A DNA stretch of 39,079 bases from Verrucomicrobiaceae bacterium. GTDB taxonomy: Bacteria > Verrucomicrobiota > Verrucomicrobiia > Verrucomicrobiales > Akkermansiaceae. The DNA is taken from assembly GCA_009937455.1 (NCBI GenBank), contig JAACFN010000001.1, positions 1 to 39,079 of the forward strand, in the 5' to 3' direction. Positions 26,656-33,373 of this stretch are shown in pieces (the stretch's first letter is position 1; every line of letters starts with the position of its first letter). The position numbers and the translations under genes are program-made. The notes beneath the pieces are model-generated. The model did no database searches and was not told the origin of the DNA. It worked only from the letters and a program-made list of their open reading frames with translations.

Positions 26656-27693
26656 ATGGCTTCAACTCGACTATTTTTATTAGCCAAACTTGCCCCGATG
26701 ATTTTCGGGGCATTTTTATGCCTGCTTGCCAACAACTGCAAGGAGTCCGAAAACTCAACCGGACACTGGAAGAACGCCCCAAGCCGAGCAACCAGCGAGC
26801 ATCCTGGCCAGCTTAACGATACCCCGAAAAAAAGCTCCTCCGAGCCCAACGTGGGCAATTCGTCAGACAAAAACACCCCCGTTCGCTTTCTGGCCTACAA
26901 CTTAAAAAACTACCTCACTATGCGTCGCTATATTGCTGGTGAGGCAGTTTACAAAGAGAAACCTCGAAACGAAGTCGATGCTCTTATTGAGATCATCTCC
27001 GCAGCGAATCCAGATATTCTTGGCGTCTGTGAAATCGGTAAATACGCTGACCTGACGGACCTTCAAAACCGCCTTGCTACTGCAGGCGTCAAGCTGCCCC
27101 ATGCACATAGAGTCCACGGCTCGGATCCAACCCGTGCACTAGCCCTGCTGTCTCGATACCCCATCGTCAAAACAAATTCCCCAAAACAAACTGACTATAT
27201 CATTGAAGGTATGCCCTTCAGCATTAGTCGAGGTATTCTTGATGCCACCGTCGAACTACCCAGCCGAACCATTCGTCTCCTAGGCGTCCACTTTAAATCC
27301 AAACGCCCAAGTCAAGAAGCCGACCAAGCTTTGATGCGGCGTAATGAGAGCTTGCTCATGCGCCAGCACATCAAAGATATCATGGCAAGTGAACCAGAGA
27401 CTCAATTACTTGCTTACGGCGATTTCAATGACACCAAGAACAGCAAATCCGTATCTAGTATGCGAGGGCGTTCCAATAGCAATTCTCACATGAAAATTAT
27501 CGAGCTATTAGATGCACGTGGAGAAAGTTGGACCCATCATTGGAAGCTCGAGGACATCTATTCCAGGATCGATTTTGTAATGACCAACCCAAAACTTGCA
27601 CCTCACATCAACAAAAAAGAAAGCAAGCTGCTCGATCCTAAAAACTGGGAAGTCGCGAGCGATCATCGCCCGATGTTAGTCATCATTGAGTAA
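26656..27693 (+). CDS. Secreted endonuclease/exonuclease/phosphatase family protein
   Basis: DNase I-like fold enzyme that hydrolyses phosphodiester or phosphomonoester bonds; the substrate is unknown. The 345-aa product from ATG 26656 has a hydrophobic N-terminus (LAPMIFGAFLCLLAN), a low-complexity linker rich in Ser/Asn/Pro, then the catalytic domain: FLAYNLKNYL (metal-binding Asn), ILGVCEIGKYADL (metal Glu), RLLGVHFKSKRPS (His), LAYGDFNDTKNS (Asp/Asn) and EVASDHRPMLVII (final Asp-His). A TTG at 26635, directly after the tatA stop, is a possible but weaker start. The signal-peptide codons coincide with an intrinsic terminator (26691-26717), which is odd. It is export-compatible, but no twin-arginine motif is seen. 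Confidence 0.88.
   Translation: MASTRLFLLAKLAPMIFGAFLCLLANNCKESENSTGHWKNAPSRATSEHPGQLNDTPKKSSSEPNVGNSSDKNTPVRFLAYNLKNYLTMRRYIAGEAVYKEKPRNEVDALIEIISAANPDILGVCEIGKYADLTDLQNRLATAGVKLPHAHRVHGSDPTRALALLSRYPIVKTNSPKQTDYIIEGMPFSISRGILDATVELPSRTIRLLGVHFKSKRPSQEADQALMRRNESLLMRQHIKDIMASEPETQLLAYGDFNDTKNSKSVSSMRGRSNSNSHMKIIELLDARGESWTHHWKLEDIYSRIDFVMTNPKLAPHINKKESKLLDPKNWEVASDHRPMLVIIE
26691..26717 (+). terminator. Intrinsic terminator after tatA, inside the start of the next coding sequence
   Basis: TGCCCCGA (26691-26698) pairs perfectly with TCGGGGCA (26705-26712) around a 6-base loop, and TTTTT follows (26713-26717). It lies 57 bases after the tatA stop and within codons about 13-21 of the downstream nuclease gene. 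It may attenuate read-through into that gene. Confidence 0.8.
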
Positions 27694-27704
27694 GGGCTAC
27701 ACGC

Positions 27705-28361
27705 TCATACCATGCCGAGCAAAGCGAGCATCCGGCCCGTCTTACCCTTCTCCATTCGGTAGCTGTAATATGCCTCCGTATTACTCGCGGTGCAAATGCC
27801 CGCATCGGTGTATTGCCCATCTGGAACTCCGGCTGCCAATGCTTGCTGGCGAATTTCTGATGCAAAATCCACCTCATAGATAGGAGGCCTAACGCATGGA
27901 GAGAGCACCACCATCATATCTGCAGGCGATGAGCCATAGTCATCCTGCATCATTTTTATAGCTTTGCCGGTGATGTTACCCTCTGTGCCTTTTTTACCAG
28001 AATGCAGTAATGCAATCACTCTGCAGACGGGATCATAAATATACACAGCACCACAATCAGCTACGCAAATGCCTAGTAGCACATCGACCTCCGAGGTAAT
28101 CAAACCATCCACATTCTTCCACCTCTGAGCAGAGTCATTCTTCCGCACAACGGCAATATCTGAGCCATGAATTTGCTCAGCTAAATGGAGCTGGGGCCAG
28201 CTAAACCCCAAATCTTGAACCGCCTTTTCATGTGCGGGCTGTAAGCGAGCCAGCACCTCATCCTTGTCTAAGCCTAGCTCAACCCCAGAAATACGTCCAA
28301 CGAAGCTAGAACAAAGTCCCTTCTGCTCATTGAGTGACGATAAAAAACGAGGCATTTGCAT
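27705..28361 (-). CDS. YfiH-type laccase-domain protein (purine nucleoside phosphorylase / polyphenol oxidase family)
   Basis: Members (YfiH/YlmD/LACC1) act on purine nucleosides; many are annotated as polyphenol oxidase. The 218-aa protein has LHLAEQIHGSDIAVV (the QVHG-type motif), then LLGICVADCGAVYIYD (matching T-D-C), then IALLHSGKKGTEGNI in place of the canonical HAGWRGT, and YYSYRMEKGKTGRMLALLGM at the end (yyS-RR-g-tGR). The zinc-binding Cys and His are kept in ADCGA and LLHSG, but the second half of the HAGWRG motif is altered, so activity is uncertain. It lies 87 bases downstream of marR on the same strand. The mRNA around its start forms a 9-bp stem covering the G of the ATG. Confidence 0.85.
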   Translation of the reverse strand: MQMPRFLSSLNEQKGLCSSFVGRISGVELGLDKDEVLARLQPAHEKAVQDLGFSWPQLHLAEQIHGSDIAVVRKNDSAQRWKNVDGLITSEVDVLLGICVADCGAVYIYDPVCRVIALLHSGKKGTEGNITGKAIKMMQDDYGSSPADMMVVLSPCVRPPIYEVDFASEIRQQALAAGVPDGQYTDAGICTASNTEAYYSYRMEKGKTGRMLALLGMV

Positions 28362-28390
28362 TGTTGGCTTAAAGCCTCAACGCAAATGCC
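28351..28390 (-). promoter_or_regulatory. RNA stem covering the start of the YfiH-type gene
   Basis: On the minus strand, GGCATTTGC (28390-28382) pairs perfectly with GCAAATGCC (28359-28351). The latter contains the G of the ATG start (28361-28359) and the next codons. The loop holds a smaller inner stem (GGCTT/AAGCC, 28366-28376). It could limit ribosome access. A function is inferred, not shown. Confidence 0.5.
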
Positions 28391-28399
28391 CCGTTGTGC

Positions 28400-28436
28400 A
28401 AGCTTACTCAGTCACCAGATTGGCGACTGAGTGCTT
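28400..28436 (-). other. Intergenic hairpin between marR and the YfiH-type gene
   Basis: ACTCAGTC (28406-28413) and GACTGAGT (28425-28432) form an 8-bp stem with an 11-base loop. It is extended by AAGC/GCTT (28400-28403 and 28433-28436) across a two-base bulge. There is no T run on either strand, so it is not a standard terminator. With the neighbouring start-site stem it makes the 87-base marR-yfiH spacer highly folded. Confidence 0.5.
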
Positions 28437-28448
28437 AACGCTAGTGTC

Positions 28449-28895
28449 TTATTGTGATCGGCTCGTTAAAGCGCGGTTCACATGATCCACAGTATCCGCT
28501 TCATCTTCATCCATATCTGACATGATGTCAGAAAGGTTAGAAGCGATTTCACCACGCATTCGCGCGACTAACTCCGCACCCTTTTGGGTAATACGAACCA
28601 TGATCTTACGGCGATCTTCGGCTGCATGCACACGCTCAACATAACTTAACTTTTCCAATCGATCCACAAGGCCGGTAGCGGCCGCTGTAGAATGACCCAT
28701 TTTCTTAGCGATATCCGACATTGTCAGATATTCTTCGCTGGAAAGATAGGCCATGAGGAAGAACTGAGGAAAAGAAATATTTCCGCGGTTCAACTCACTG
28801 GACAGGTTAAGGATGCACGAACGCTGTGTAAACAGAACGAAGTCTGCAAGGCGGTCTGTATCGACGTCGCTAGTTTTGGAGGGACTAGTTTTCAT
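28449..28895 (-). CDS. MarR-family transcriptional regulator
   Basis: The 148-aa winged-helix dimeric regulator has LTMSDIAKKMGHSTAAATGL as recognition helix-turn-helix. VDRLEKLSYVERVHAAEDRR is the wing segment (the D-R-R motif). The flanking helices of the dimer interface carry an acidic stretch near the C-terminus (DIMSDMDEDEADTVD). The neighbouring target gene is probably the yfiH-type gene that follows on the same strand. A short palindrome (28919-28932), 24 bases before its start, is a candidate autoregulatory operator. No ligand can be inferred. Confidence 0.93.
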   Translation of the reverse strand: MKTSPSKTSDVDTDRLADFVLFTQRSCILNLSSELNRGNISFPQFFLMAYLSSEEYLTMSDIAKKMGHSTAAATGLVDRLEKLSYVERVHAAEDRRKIMVRITQKGAELVARMRGEIASNLSDIMSDMDEDEADTVDHVNRALTSRSQ

Positions 28896-28918
28896 ATTAT
28901 TTTGTGTTTATTAGTGTT

Positions 28919-28932
28919 TTGGTTATCACCAA
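28919..28932. promoter_or_regulatory. Candidate MarR operator
   Basis: TTGGT-TATC-ACCAA is a perfect 5-bp inverted repeat with a 4-base spacer, 24 bases upstream of the marR start. TGTGTT (from 28903) and AACACA (to 28942) form an outer imperfect symmetry. The position and size fit a MarR-dimer site. The upstream intergenic region (to 29125) is AT-rich and otherwise shows no gene. Confidence 0.4.
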
Positions 28933-29125
28933 TGTGAACACAGTTGCAGGAACAGAATACGCAAAAGATCAGGAATCCTCAAGCTTTTATTTTAGGTTTT
29001 TTAAATAAATAATGTATTTTAACTGAATGTTTTATAGTTTTCGCCCTAAAATGGCGTTTTTTTGATACTTCACGAGCGATTATCAAATACCCCATTCTAT
29101 CACCATTTACAGACTTTTATAAGCG

Positions 29126-29461
29126 CTAATTTGTATGGCTTTTGCGAATGTAAACAGCATCCCCCACCTTGACTGATCCCGATCTAATATCAGCTGCTAC
29201 ATGCTCACCCAGCTCCTCACCTGTGGGGAAAAGGTTAGCCGTCCGTCCTTCACCCTGACTGATGACCGTTTCCCCGTTGAGAACTGCCCACTTACCATAT
29301 TTGCGTATCAGCACAAATTGTGACTCTTCTTCAACCTGGTAAACTCTACCAGCAAGGCGTCTATCTTCATTTGCAGACATTTGCCGTGGCGTTTTTACAT
29401 CAGCAGCACAAGCAGAGAAAATCCAAGTCAATAGACACAAAAAAAACAACAGCTTTGCCAT
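29126..29461 (-). CDS. Small putative lipoprotein of unknown function
   Basis: The 111-aa product starts MAKLLFFLCLLTWIFSACAA, a signal peptide with a lipobox-like FSAC cleavage site. The mature part is short and beta-rich (RLAGRVYQVEEESQFVLIRK, then AANLFPTGEELGEHVAADI-like segments). It ends with VKVGDAVYIRKSHTN, a pattern seen in small OB-like or SH3-like outer-membrane proteins. I do not recognise the family. It is divergent from hemH across a 155-base gap that contains a strong hairpin. Confidence 0.72.
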   Translation of the reverse strand: MAKLLFFLCLLTWIFSACAADVKTPRQMSANEDRRLAGRVYQVEEESQFVLIRKYGKWAVLNGETVISQGEGRTANLFPTGEELGEHVAADIRSGSVKVGDAVYIRKSHTN

Positions 29462-29527
29462 GTTGCTATTGAGTCAGAAATTGGCCCTTGCAGCAACCTT
29501 TACCATATCAATAATCTCAATATCACC

Positions 29528-29566
29528 GAGGTGGACATTAGCCAAATCATGGTTATCATCCACCTC
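29528..29566. promoter_or_regulatory. Strong hairpin in the hemH upstream region
   Basis: GAGGTGGA (29528-29535) pairs with TCCACCTC (29559-29566). Inside, TAGCCA (29539-29544) pairs with TGGTTA (29550-29555) with one G-T wobble and a 5-base loop. It lies 50 bases before the hemH ATG, with no T run, between two divergent genes. It may be an operator or a leader RNA element; the function is unknown. Confidence 0.45.
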
Positions 29567-29616
29567 ATCAGATCTTGTTTTGAATCTGTTTTCATTACCT
29601 CACGACATATTACACC

Positions 29617-30741
29617 ATGCCTAAATCCGATATTAAAGCCGCTGCTATTCTGCTCAATCTTGGCTCTCCTGACAGCACAGAAGTCGCTGATGTGCGTCGT
29701 TATCTCGATGAATTCTTGAGCGATGAGCGTGTGCTCGATATCGCCGCTTGGAAGCGTAAGCTCATTCTCAAACTTTTCATTTTGCCAACACGCCCTAAGG
29801 AATCCGCAGAGGCCTACGGCGAGGTCTGGACCGACGAGGGATCTCCCCTCATTGTCACAAGCAAGGAACAGCACAAACTTGTTTCTGACCAAGTGGACAT
29901 GCCCGTATTTCTCGGTATGCGTTATGGCAACCCCTCAACCCATGATGTCATCAAGCAGATCAAGGAGGAAGGCATCACCGATCTTTTCATCATGCCTCTC
30001 TATCCTCATTATGCAATGTCGAGCTATGAGACAGCGGTCGTCAAAACGATGGAAGAAATCTACGAGCAATGCCCAGAGATGCGCACCAAGTTGCTGCAAC
30101 CATTCTACAAAGATGATGATTACATCCAAGCTCTAGTGGACAGTGCGATGCCTCATATGGAAGACGATGACGATCTTCTACTGTTTAGCTTTCACGGTAT
30201 CCCAGAGCGACATGTCAGAAAGTCAGATCCGTCACACGCCCACTGCTTGGTTCGTGAGGATTGCTGCATCAACCCTCACCCTTGCCATGCCACCTGCTAC
30301 AAACATCAATGCCTGGCAACCACGCAGGCATTCCTCGAAAAGTCTGGCATCCCCAAGGAGAAAACGGCTATTTCCTTCCAATCTCGCCTGTTGAGAGATC
30401 CGTGGCTTGGACCCTACACGGATTATGAGTTGGAGCGCTTCGGCAAAGAAGGCATCAAAAAAATCAAAGTGATGTGCCCTGCCTTTGTCTCTGATTGCCT
30501 CGAAACCATTGAGGAAATCGGAATGCAAGGTGTTGAGCAATTTACCGAGGCTGGTGGAGAATCACTCACCCTAGTTCCTTGCATGAATGCACACCCGACC
30601 TGGATTAAATTCCTGAGCGGAAGAATAGAGCAGTGGCATAATGAATTGAGTCATCAACATGAGCACGAGCACGCACATGAACATCAAGATACTCACGATC
30701 ATCACCACGACCATGAGCATGATCACGCACCCAGTGCTTGA
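29617..30741 (+). CDS. hemH: Ferrochelatase with histidine-rich C-terminal tail
   Basis: Inserts Fe2+ into protoporphyrin IX to make protoheme. The 374-aa protein has AAAILLNLGSPDSTEVADVR at the start. The metal/porphyrin motif is LFSFHGIPERHVRKSDP, with the catalytic His. VSDCLETIEEIGMQG carries the conserved Glu. The SFQSRLLRDPWLGPYTD segment matches the SYQSR-G-W-P element. Between them VREDCCINPHPCHATCYKHQ is a cysteine-rich insert, which I recall from Bacteroidetes-type enzymes. The last ~30 residues are almost entirely His, Glu and Asp, with at least 14 histidines, and are absent from most ferrochelatases. acpH follows after 51 bases. The start has no Shine-Dalgarno sequence. Confidence 0.95.
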   Translation: MPKSDIKAAAILLNLGSPDSTEVADVRRYLDEFLSDERVLDIAAWKRKLILKLFILPTRPKESAEAYGEVWTDEGSPLIVTSKEQHKLVSDQVDMPVFLGMRYGNPSTHDVIKQIKEEGITDLFIMPLYPHYAMSSYETAVVKTMEEIYEQCPEMRTKLLQPFYKDDDYIQALVDSAMPHMEDDDDLLLFSFHGIPERHVRKSDPSHAHCLVREDCCINPHPCHATCYKHQCLATTQAFLEKSGIPKEKTAISFQSRLLRDPWLGPYTDYELERFGKEGIKKIKVMCPAFVSDCLETIEEIGMQGVEQFTEAGGESLTLVPCMNAHPTWIKFLSGRIEQWHNELSHQHEHEHAHEHQDTHDHHHDHEHDHAPSA

Positions 30742-30792
30742 GATAAAACGCTAGCGGCGGAGACCGTATACCAATCTCCATAAGCTATACGG

Positions 30793-31386
30793 ATGAACTA
30801 TCTTGCCCACCTCATGCTGGCAGATGATTCTGATGCGTCGCGCATTGGCAACTTACTTGGTGATTTCACGAAGGGCACTCTGGCCAGCCTTGCTGAAGTT
30901 TACCCGGATGAGATCATTCGGGGTATAAAGATGCATCGCGCCGTCGACCGCTTCACTGATTCACATGAGGTTTTTAAAAACTCGCGTGCACTTATTGCCC
31001 CAGAGAGGCGGAGGTTTTCTGGCATCATTATCGATATCATTTTCGATCACTACCTATCCGTTCATTGGAATGATTATCATCATCAGCCATTAGAACAGTT
31101 TGTCGACGATTTCTACCGAGCCCTTGATGAGCATCCAGAGTGGCGAGCAGGTCGGCTGGCCCGGGCTTTCCCTATGATGAGGCATGAGAATTGGCTGGTC
31201 ACCTATGCCACCATTGAGGGGGTCGAGCTCACACTAGAACGAGTTTCTCGCAGAGGCAAACGAACGACTCCAATAGCTGGTGGCATCATCGACCTGCGTG
31301 ACAATTACGCGGAATTCGAGGCAAGCTTCCAGGCTTTCATGCCCAGTTTATTGGATTTCACAGATACGTGGAAAAGTAAGCATTGA
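30793..31386 (+). CDS. acpH: Acyl carrier protein phosphodiesterase (AcpH/YajB family)
   Basis: Removes 4'-phosphopantetheine from ACP, the reverse of AcpS. The 197-aa protein begins MNYLAHLMLADDSDASRIGN, then LLGDFTKGTLASL, matching the family's 'MNFLAHLxLA...GNLLADF' opening. It has IKMHRAVDRFTDSHEVF (HD-like His/Asp residues) and IIIDIIFDHYLSVHWNDYH, with a second metal-binding His/Asp cluster. It is close to the usual 190-200 aa. It lies 51 bases after hemH on the same strand and converges with nagA across a 9-base gap. Confidence 0.9.
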   Translation: MNYLAHLMLADDSDASRIGNLLGDFTKGTLASLAEVYPDEIIRGIKMHRAVDRFTDSHEVFKNSRALIAPERRRFSGIIIDIIFDHYLSVHWNDYHHQPLEQFVDDFYRALDEHPEWRAGRLARAFPMMRHENWLVTYATIEGVELTLERVSRRGKRTTPIAGGIIDLRDNYAEFEASFQAFMPSLLDFTDTWKSKH

Positions 31387-31395
31387 GAGCCACGG

Positions 31396-32535
31396 TCAAC
31401 GCTCTTCTCCGTCAACCAGTGTTTTCCACACACTGAAATCTTCGTTCAGCATCGTTATATCTGCGCAATAGCCAGCCTCGATTTTCCCGAGCCCTTCCCA
31501 TCCTAATGACTGCGCTTGGTTCCAGGATGTCGTCTTAATGAGCTCGGACAATGGCAAGCCTGTCCACTCAAACACATTACGCAGACCCTCATTAAAGAGC
31601 AACACACTGCCTGCAAGAGCATCGCTATCCTTGAGCCTTGCCTGCCCTTCGTCAACGATCACATCCAAGCCCCCTAGCCGCACTTCACCTGAACCAATCC
31701 ATGAACCACTCATCGAATCAGTGATCAACATCAACTGATCAATAGGCTTGAGACTAAACATCAGCTTTAAAAAATCAGGGCATAAATGGATACCGTCACA
31801 AATCAATTCCATCTTAAGCTCCGCATCTAATAAACCAGAGCCCACCATGCCTATTTCACGATGATGCAGCCCGCTCATCGCATTACCAAAATGAGTCATG
31901 TGGGTGAGCCCCGCTTCCTTGGCGAGCATCATCTGCTCATGCGTAGCTGATGAATGTGCCGCAGAGCAAGTAATACCAGCCCTCTTTGCCTCATGAATAC
32001 AATTGCAGGCACCGTTAACATCAGGAGCGATGGAGGCCAGCGCAACGGGTGCTATTTCATGGATGCGTCTCAGCTCGTCCCAGTTGGGCTCCCGGACAAA
32101 CTGTGGATTTTGTGCGCCGGCATTGATCCTGTTGATATAAGGCCCCTCCACATGCAGACCAGGAGTTTTACTGTATTCCTGACGATCCATGTATTGCGCA
32201 CACTTACCTGCAATCTCCTCCAATACATGCTGAGGCTGAGTCAAGGTAGTCGGCAGCCAAGTGGTCACCCCCTCCCCTAGTTTACGTTTAGCAATGTGGC
32301 GTATACTTTGCACATCATTGTCACAAACATCTTTGCCATCGGCACCGTGTGCATGGATATCGATAAAGCCCGGCATGACATAACGTCCACCAGCGTCAAT
32401 TATTTTGTCTGACTTGGGCAGAGCAGCACCAGCCTCATGAACCGCTATAATTTTTCCTGCTTCAAGCTCAATAGAACCCGAGGAAATATCAACATCCGGT
32501 GAAATAATATGGGCATTAGAAATGATCAATCGCAT
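31396..32535 (-). CDS. nagA: N-acetylglucosamine-6-phosphate deacetylase
   Basis: Removes the acetyl group of GlcNAc-6-phosphate during amino-sugar or peptidoglycan recycling. The 379-aa amidohydrolase has the metal site start PGFIDIHAHGADGKD, the substrate/metal-Glu motif GLHVEGPYINRINAGAQNP, then AAHSSATHEQM, the second His in HMTHFGNAMSGLHHREIG and the catalytic Asp in LITDSMSGSW. The order and length match NagA. The gene lies 24 bases downstream of pgsA on the same strand. No nagB or GlcNAc transport gene is in the window. Confidence 0.95.
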   Translation of the reverse strand: MRLIISNAHIISPDVDISSGSIELEAGKIIAVHEAGAALPKSDKIIDAGGRYVMPGFIDIHAHGADGKDVCDNDVQSIRHIAKRKLGEGVTTWLPTTLTQPQHVLEEIAGKCAQYMDRQEYSKTPGLHVEGPYINRINAGAQNPQFVREPNWDELRRIHEIAPVALASIAPDVNGACNCIHEAKRAGITCSAAHSSATHEQMMLAKEAGLTHMTHFGNAMSGLHHREIGMVGSGLLDAELKMELICDGIHLCPDFLKLMFSLKPIDQLMLITDSMSGSWIGSGEVRLGGLDVIVDEGQARLKDSDALAGSVLLFNEGLRNVFEWTGLPLSELIKTTSWNQAQSLGWEGLGKIEAGYCADITMLNEDFSVWKTLVDGEER

Positions 32536-32559
32536 CTGCGCAGAGAGGTTATAACCATT

Positions 32560-33147
32560 CTAGCTTTTACCCAGAATCATATCCTTGGATTTCCAGAAGT
32601 ATGACCAGCCGGAGATAACCGTCAAAGCAACGGCAGGCCACAGAGATAGAGGAAACAAGAGGTGGTCTTTATGAGATAGATATTGCAAGCCCGTGACCAA
32701 AGCGTTGTTAGAATCGACAGGCTCAAAGGTGAGGTAGACCAGTGCGGTGATGATGAAAGTGAGTTGGAAGGTTGTTTTCCATTTTCCAAGTTGATCTGCT
32801 GCGATGACTTTACCCTCCTCGATGGCAATCTGCCTAATACCGGTGACCAGAAACTCACGACATAGAATTAAAGCCGTGACCCAAACTGGGCATAAACCTT
32901 TAGCAGACAAATAAACAAAACCAGAACAGACCAAAATCTTATCTGCCAGCGGATCCAGAAGCTTTCCGAGTGAGGTAACGAGCCCCATCCTCCGTGCCAA
33001 ATAGCCATCCAACCAATCAGAGATTGCGCCGAGCACAAAAGCACTGAGCGCGATCGCATAGCCGACAAGCCCCTCGGCAGAGGCGGCAACACAGAAAACA
33101 GCCGTTAGAACCAGACGAAAGAGCGTGATCGTATTGGGTAAATTCAT
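32560..33147 (-). CDS. pgsA: CDP-diacylglycerol-glycerol-3-phosphate 3-phosphatidyltransferase
   Basis: Committed step of phosphatidylglycerol/cardiolipin synthesis at the inner membrane. The 195-aa protein starts MNLPNTITLFRLVLTAVFCV. It carries the CDP-alcohol phosphotransferase signature SDWLDGYLARRMGLVTSLGK followed by LLDPLADK, with all of the D-x2-DG-x2-AR-x8-G-x3-D-x3-D residues. About five to six hydrophobic segments are visible. It is the upstream gene of a two-gene pgsA-nagA transcript, and it diverges from gnd across 226 bases that hold a hairpin and a possible small reading frame. Confidence 0.94.
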   Translation of the reverse strand: MNLPNTITLFRLVLTAVFCVAASAEGLVGYAIALSAFVLGAISDWLDGYLARRMGLVTSLGKLLDPLADKILVCSGFVYLSAKGLCPVWVTALILCREFLVTGIRQIAIEEGKVIAADQLGKWKTTFQLTFIITALVYLTFEPVDSNNALVTGLQYLSHKDHLLFPLSLWPAVALTVISGWSYFWKSKDMILGKS

Positions 33148-33207
33148 GAATAAAGGTGCTGGGTATAGGCCTAATGCGCTGGCCCGTAAGGCACTATGGT
33201 CTGACTC

Positions 33208-33232
33208 TAAGCCAAGGGCAACACTTGGCTTA
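33208..33232. other. Hairpin between pgsA and gnd
   Basis: TAAGCCAAG (33208-33216) pairs perfectly with CTTGGCTTA (33224-33232) around a 7-base loop. There is no T run, so it is not an intrinsic terminator. The last A of its right arm is the first base of an ATG that opens a 23-codon frame. Confidence 0.5.
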
Positions 33233-33373
33233 TGAAAAAACTCCTCAAAGAAAGCACCAATAAGTCAGCCGAACGCGCTATCTCACGAATTTATTCAACT
33301 TGATATTGCTTCCCGTCGTCTCTCATGAATAATCTGCGCCCTCAACACATCCCCTCAACACATCTATACCAAT

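Noticed and set aside
29042-29063. CGCC-loop-GGCG followed by seven Ts, looking like a plus-strand terminator
   Set aside because: The stem is only four base pairs and no plus-strand gene ends upstream; both neighbouring genes are on the minus strand.
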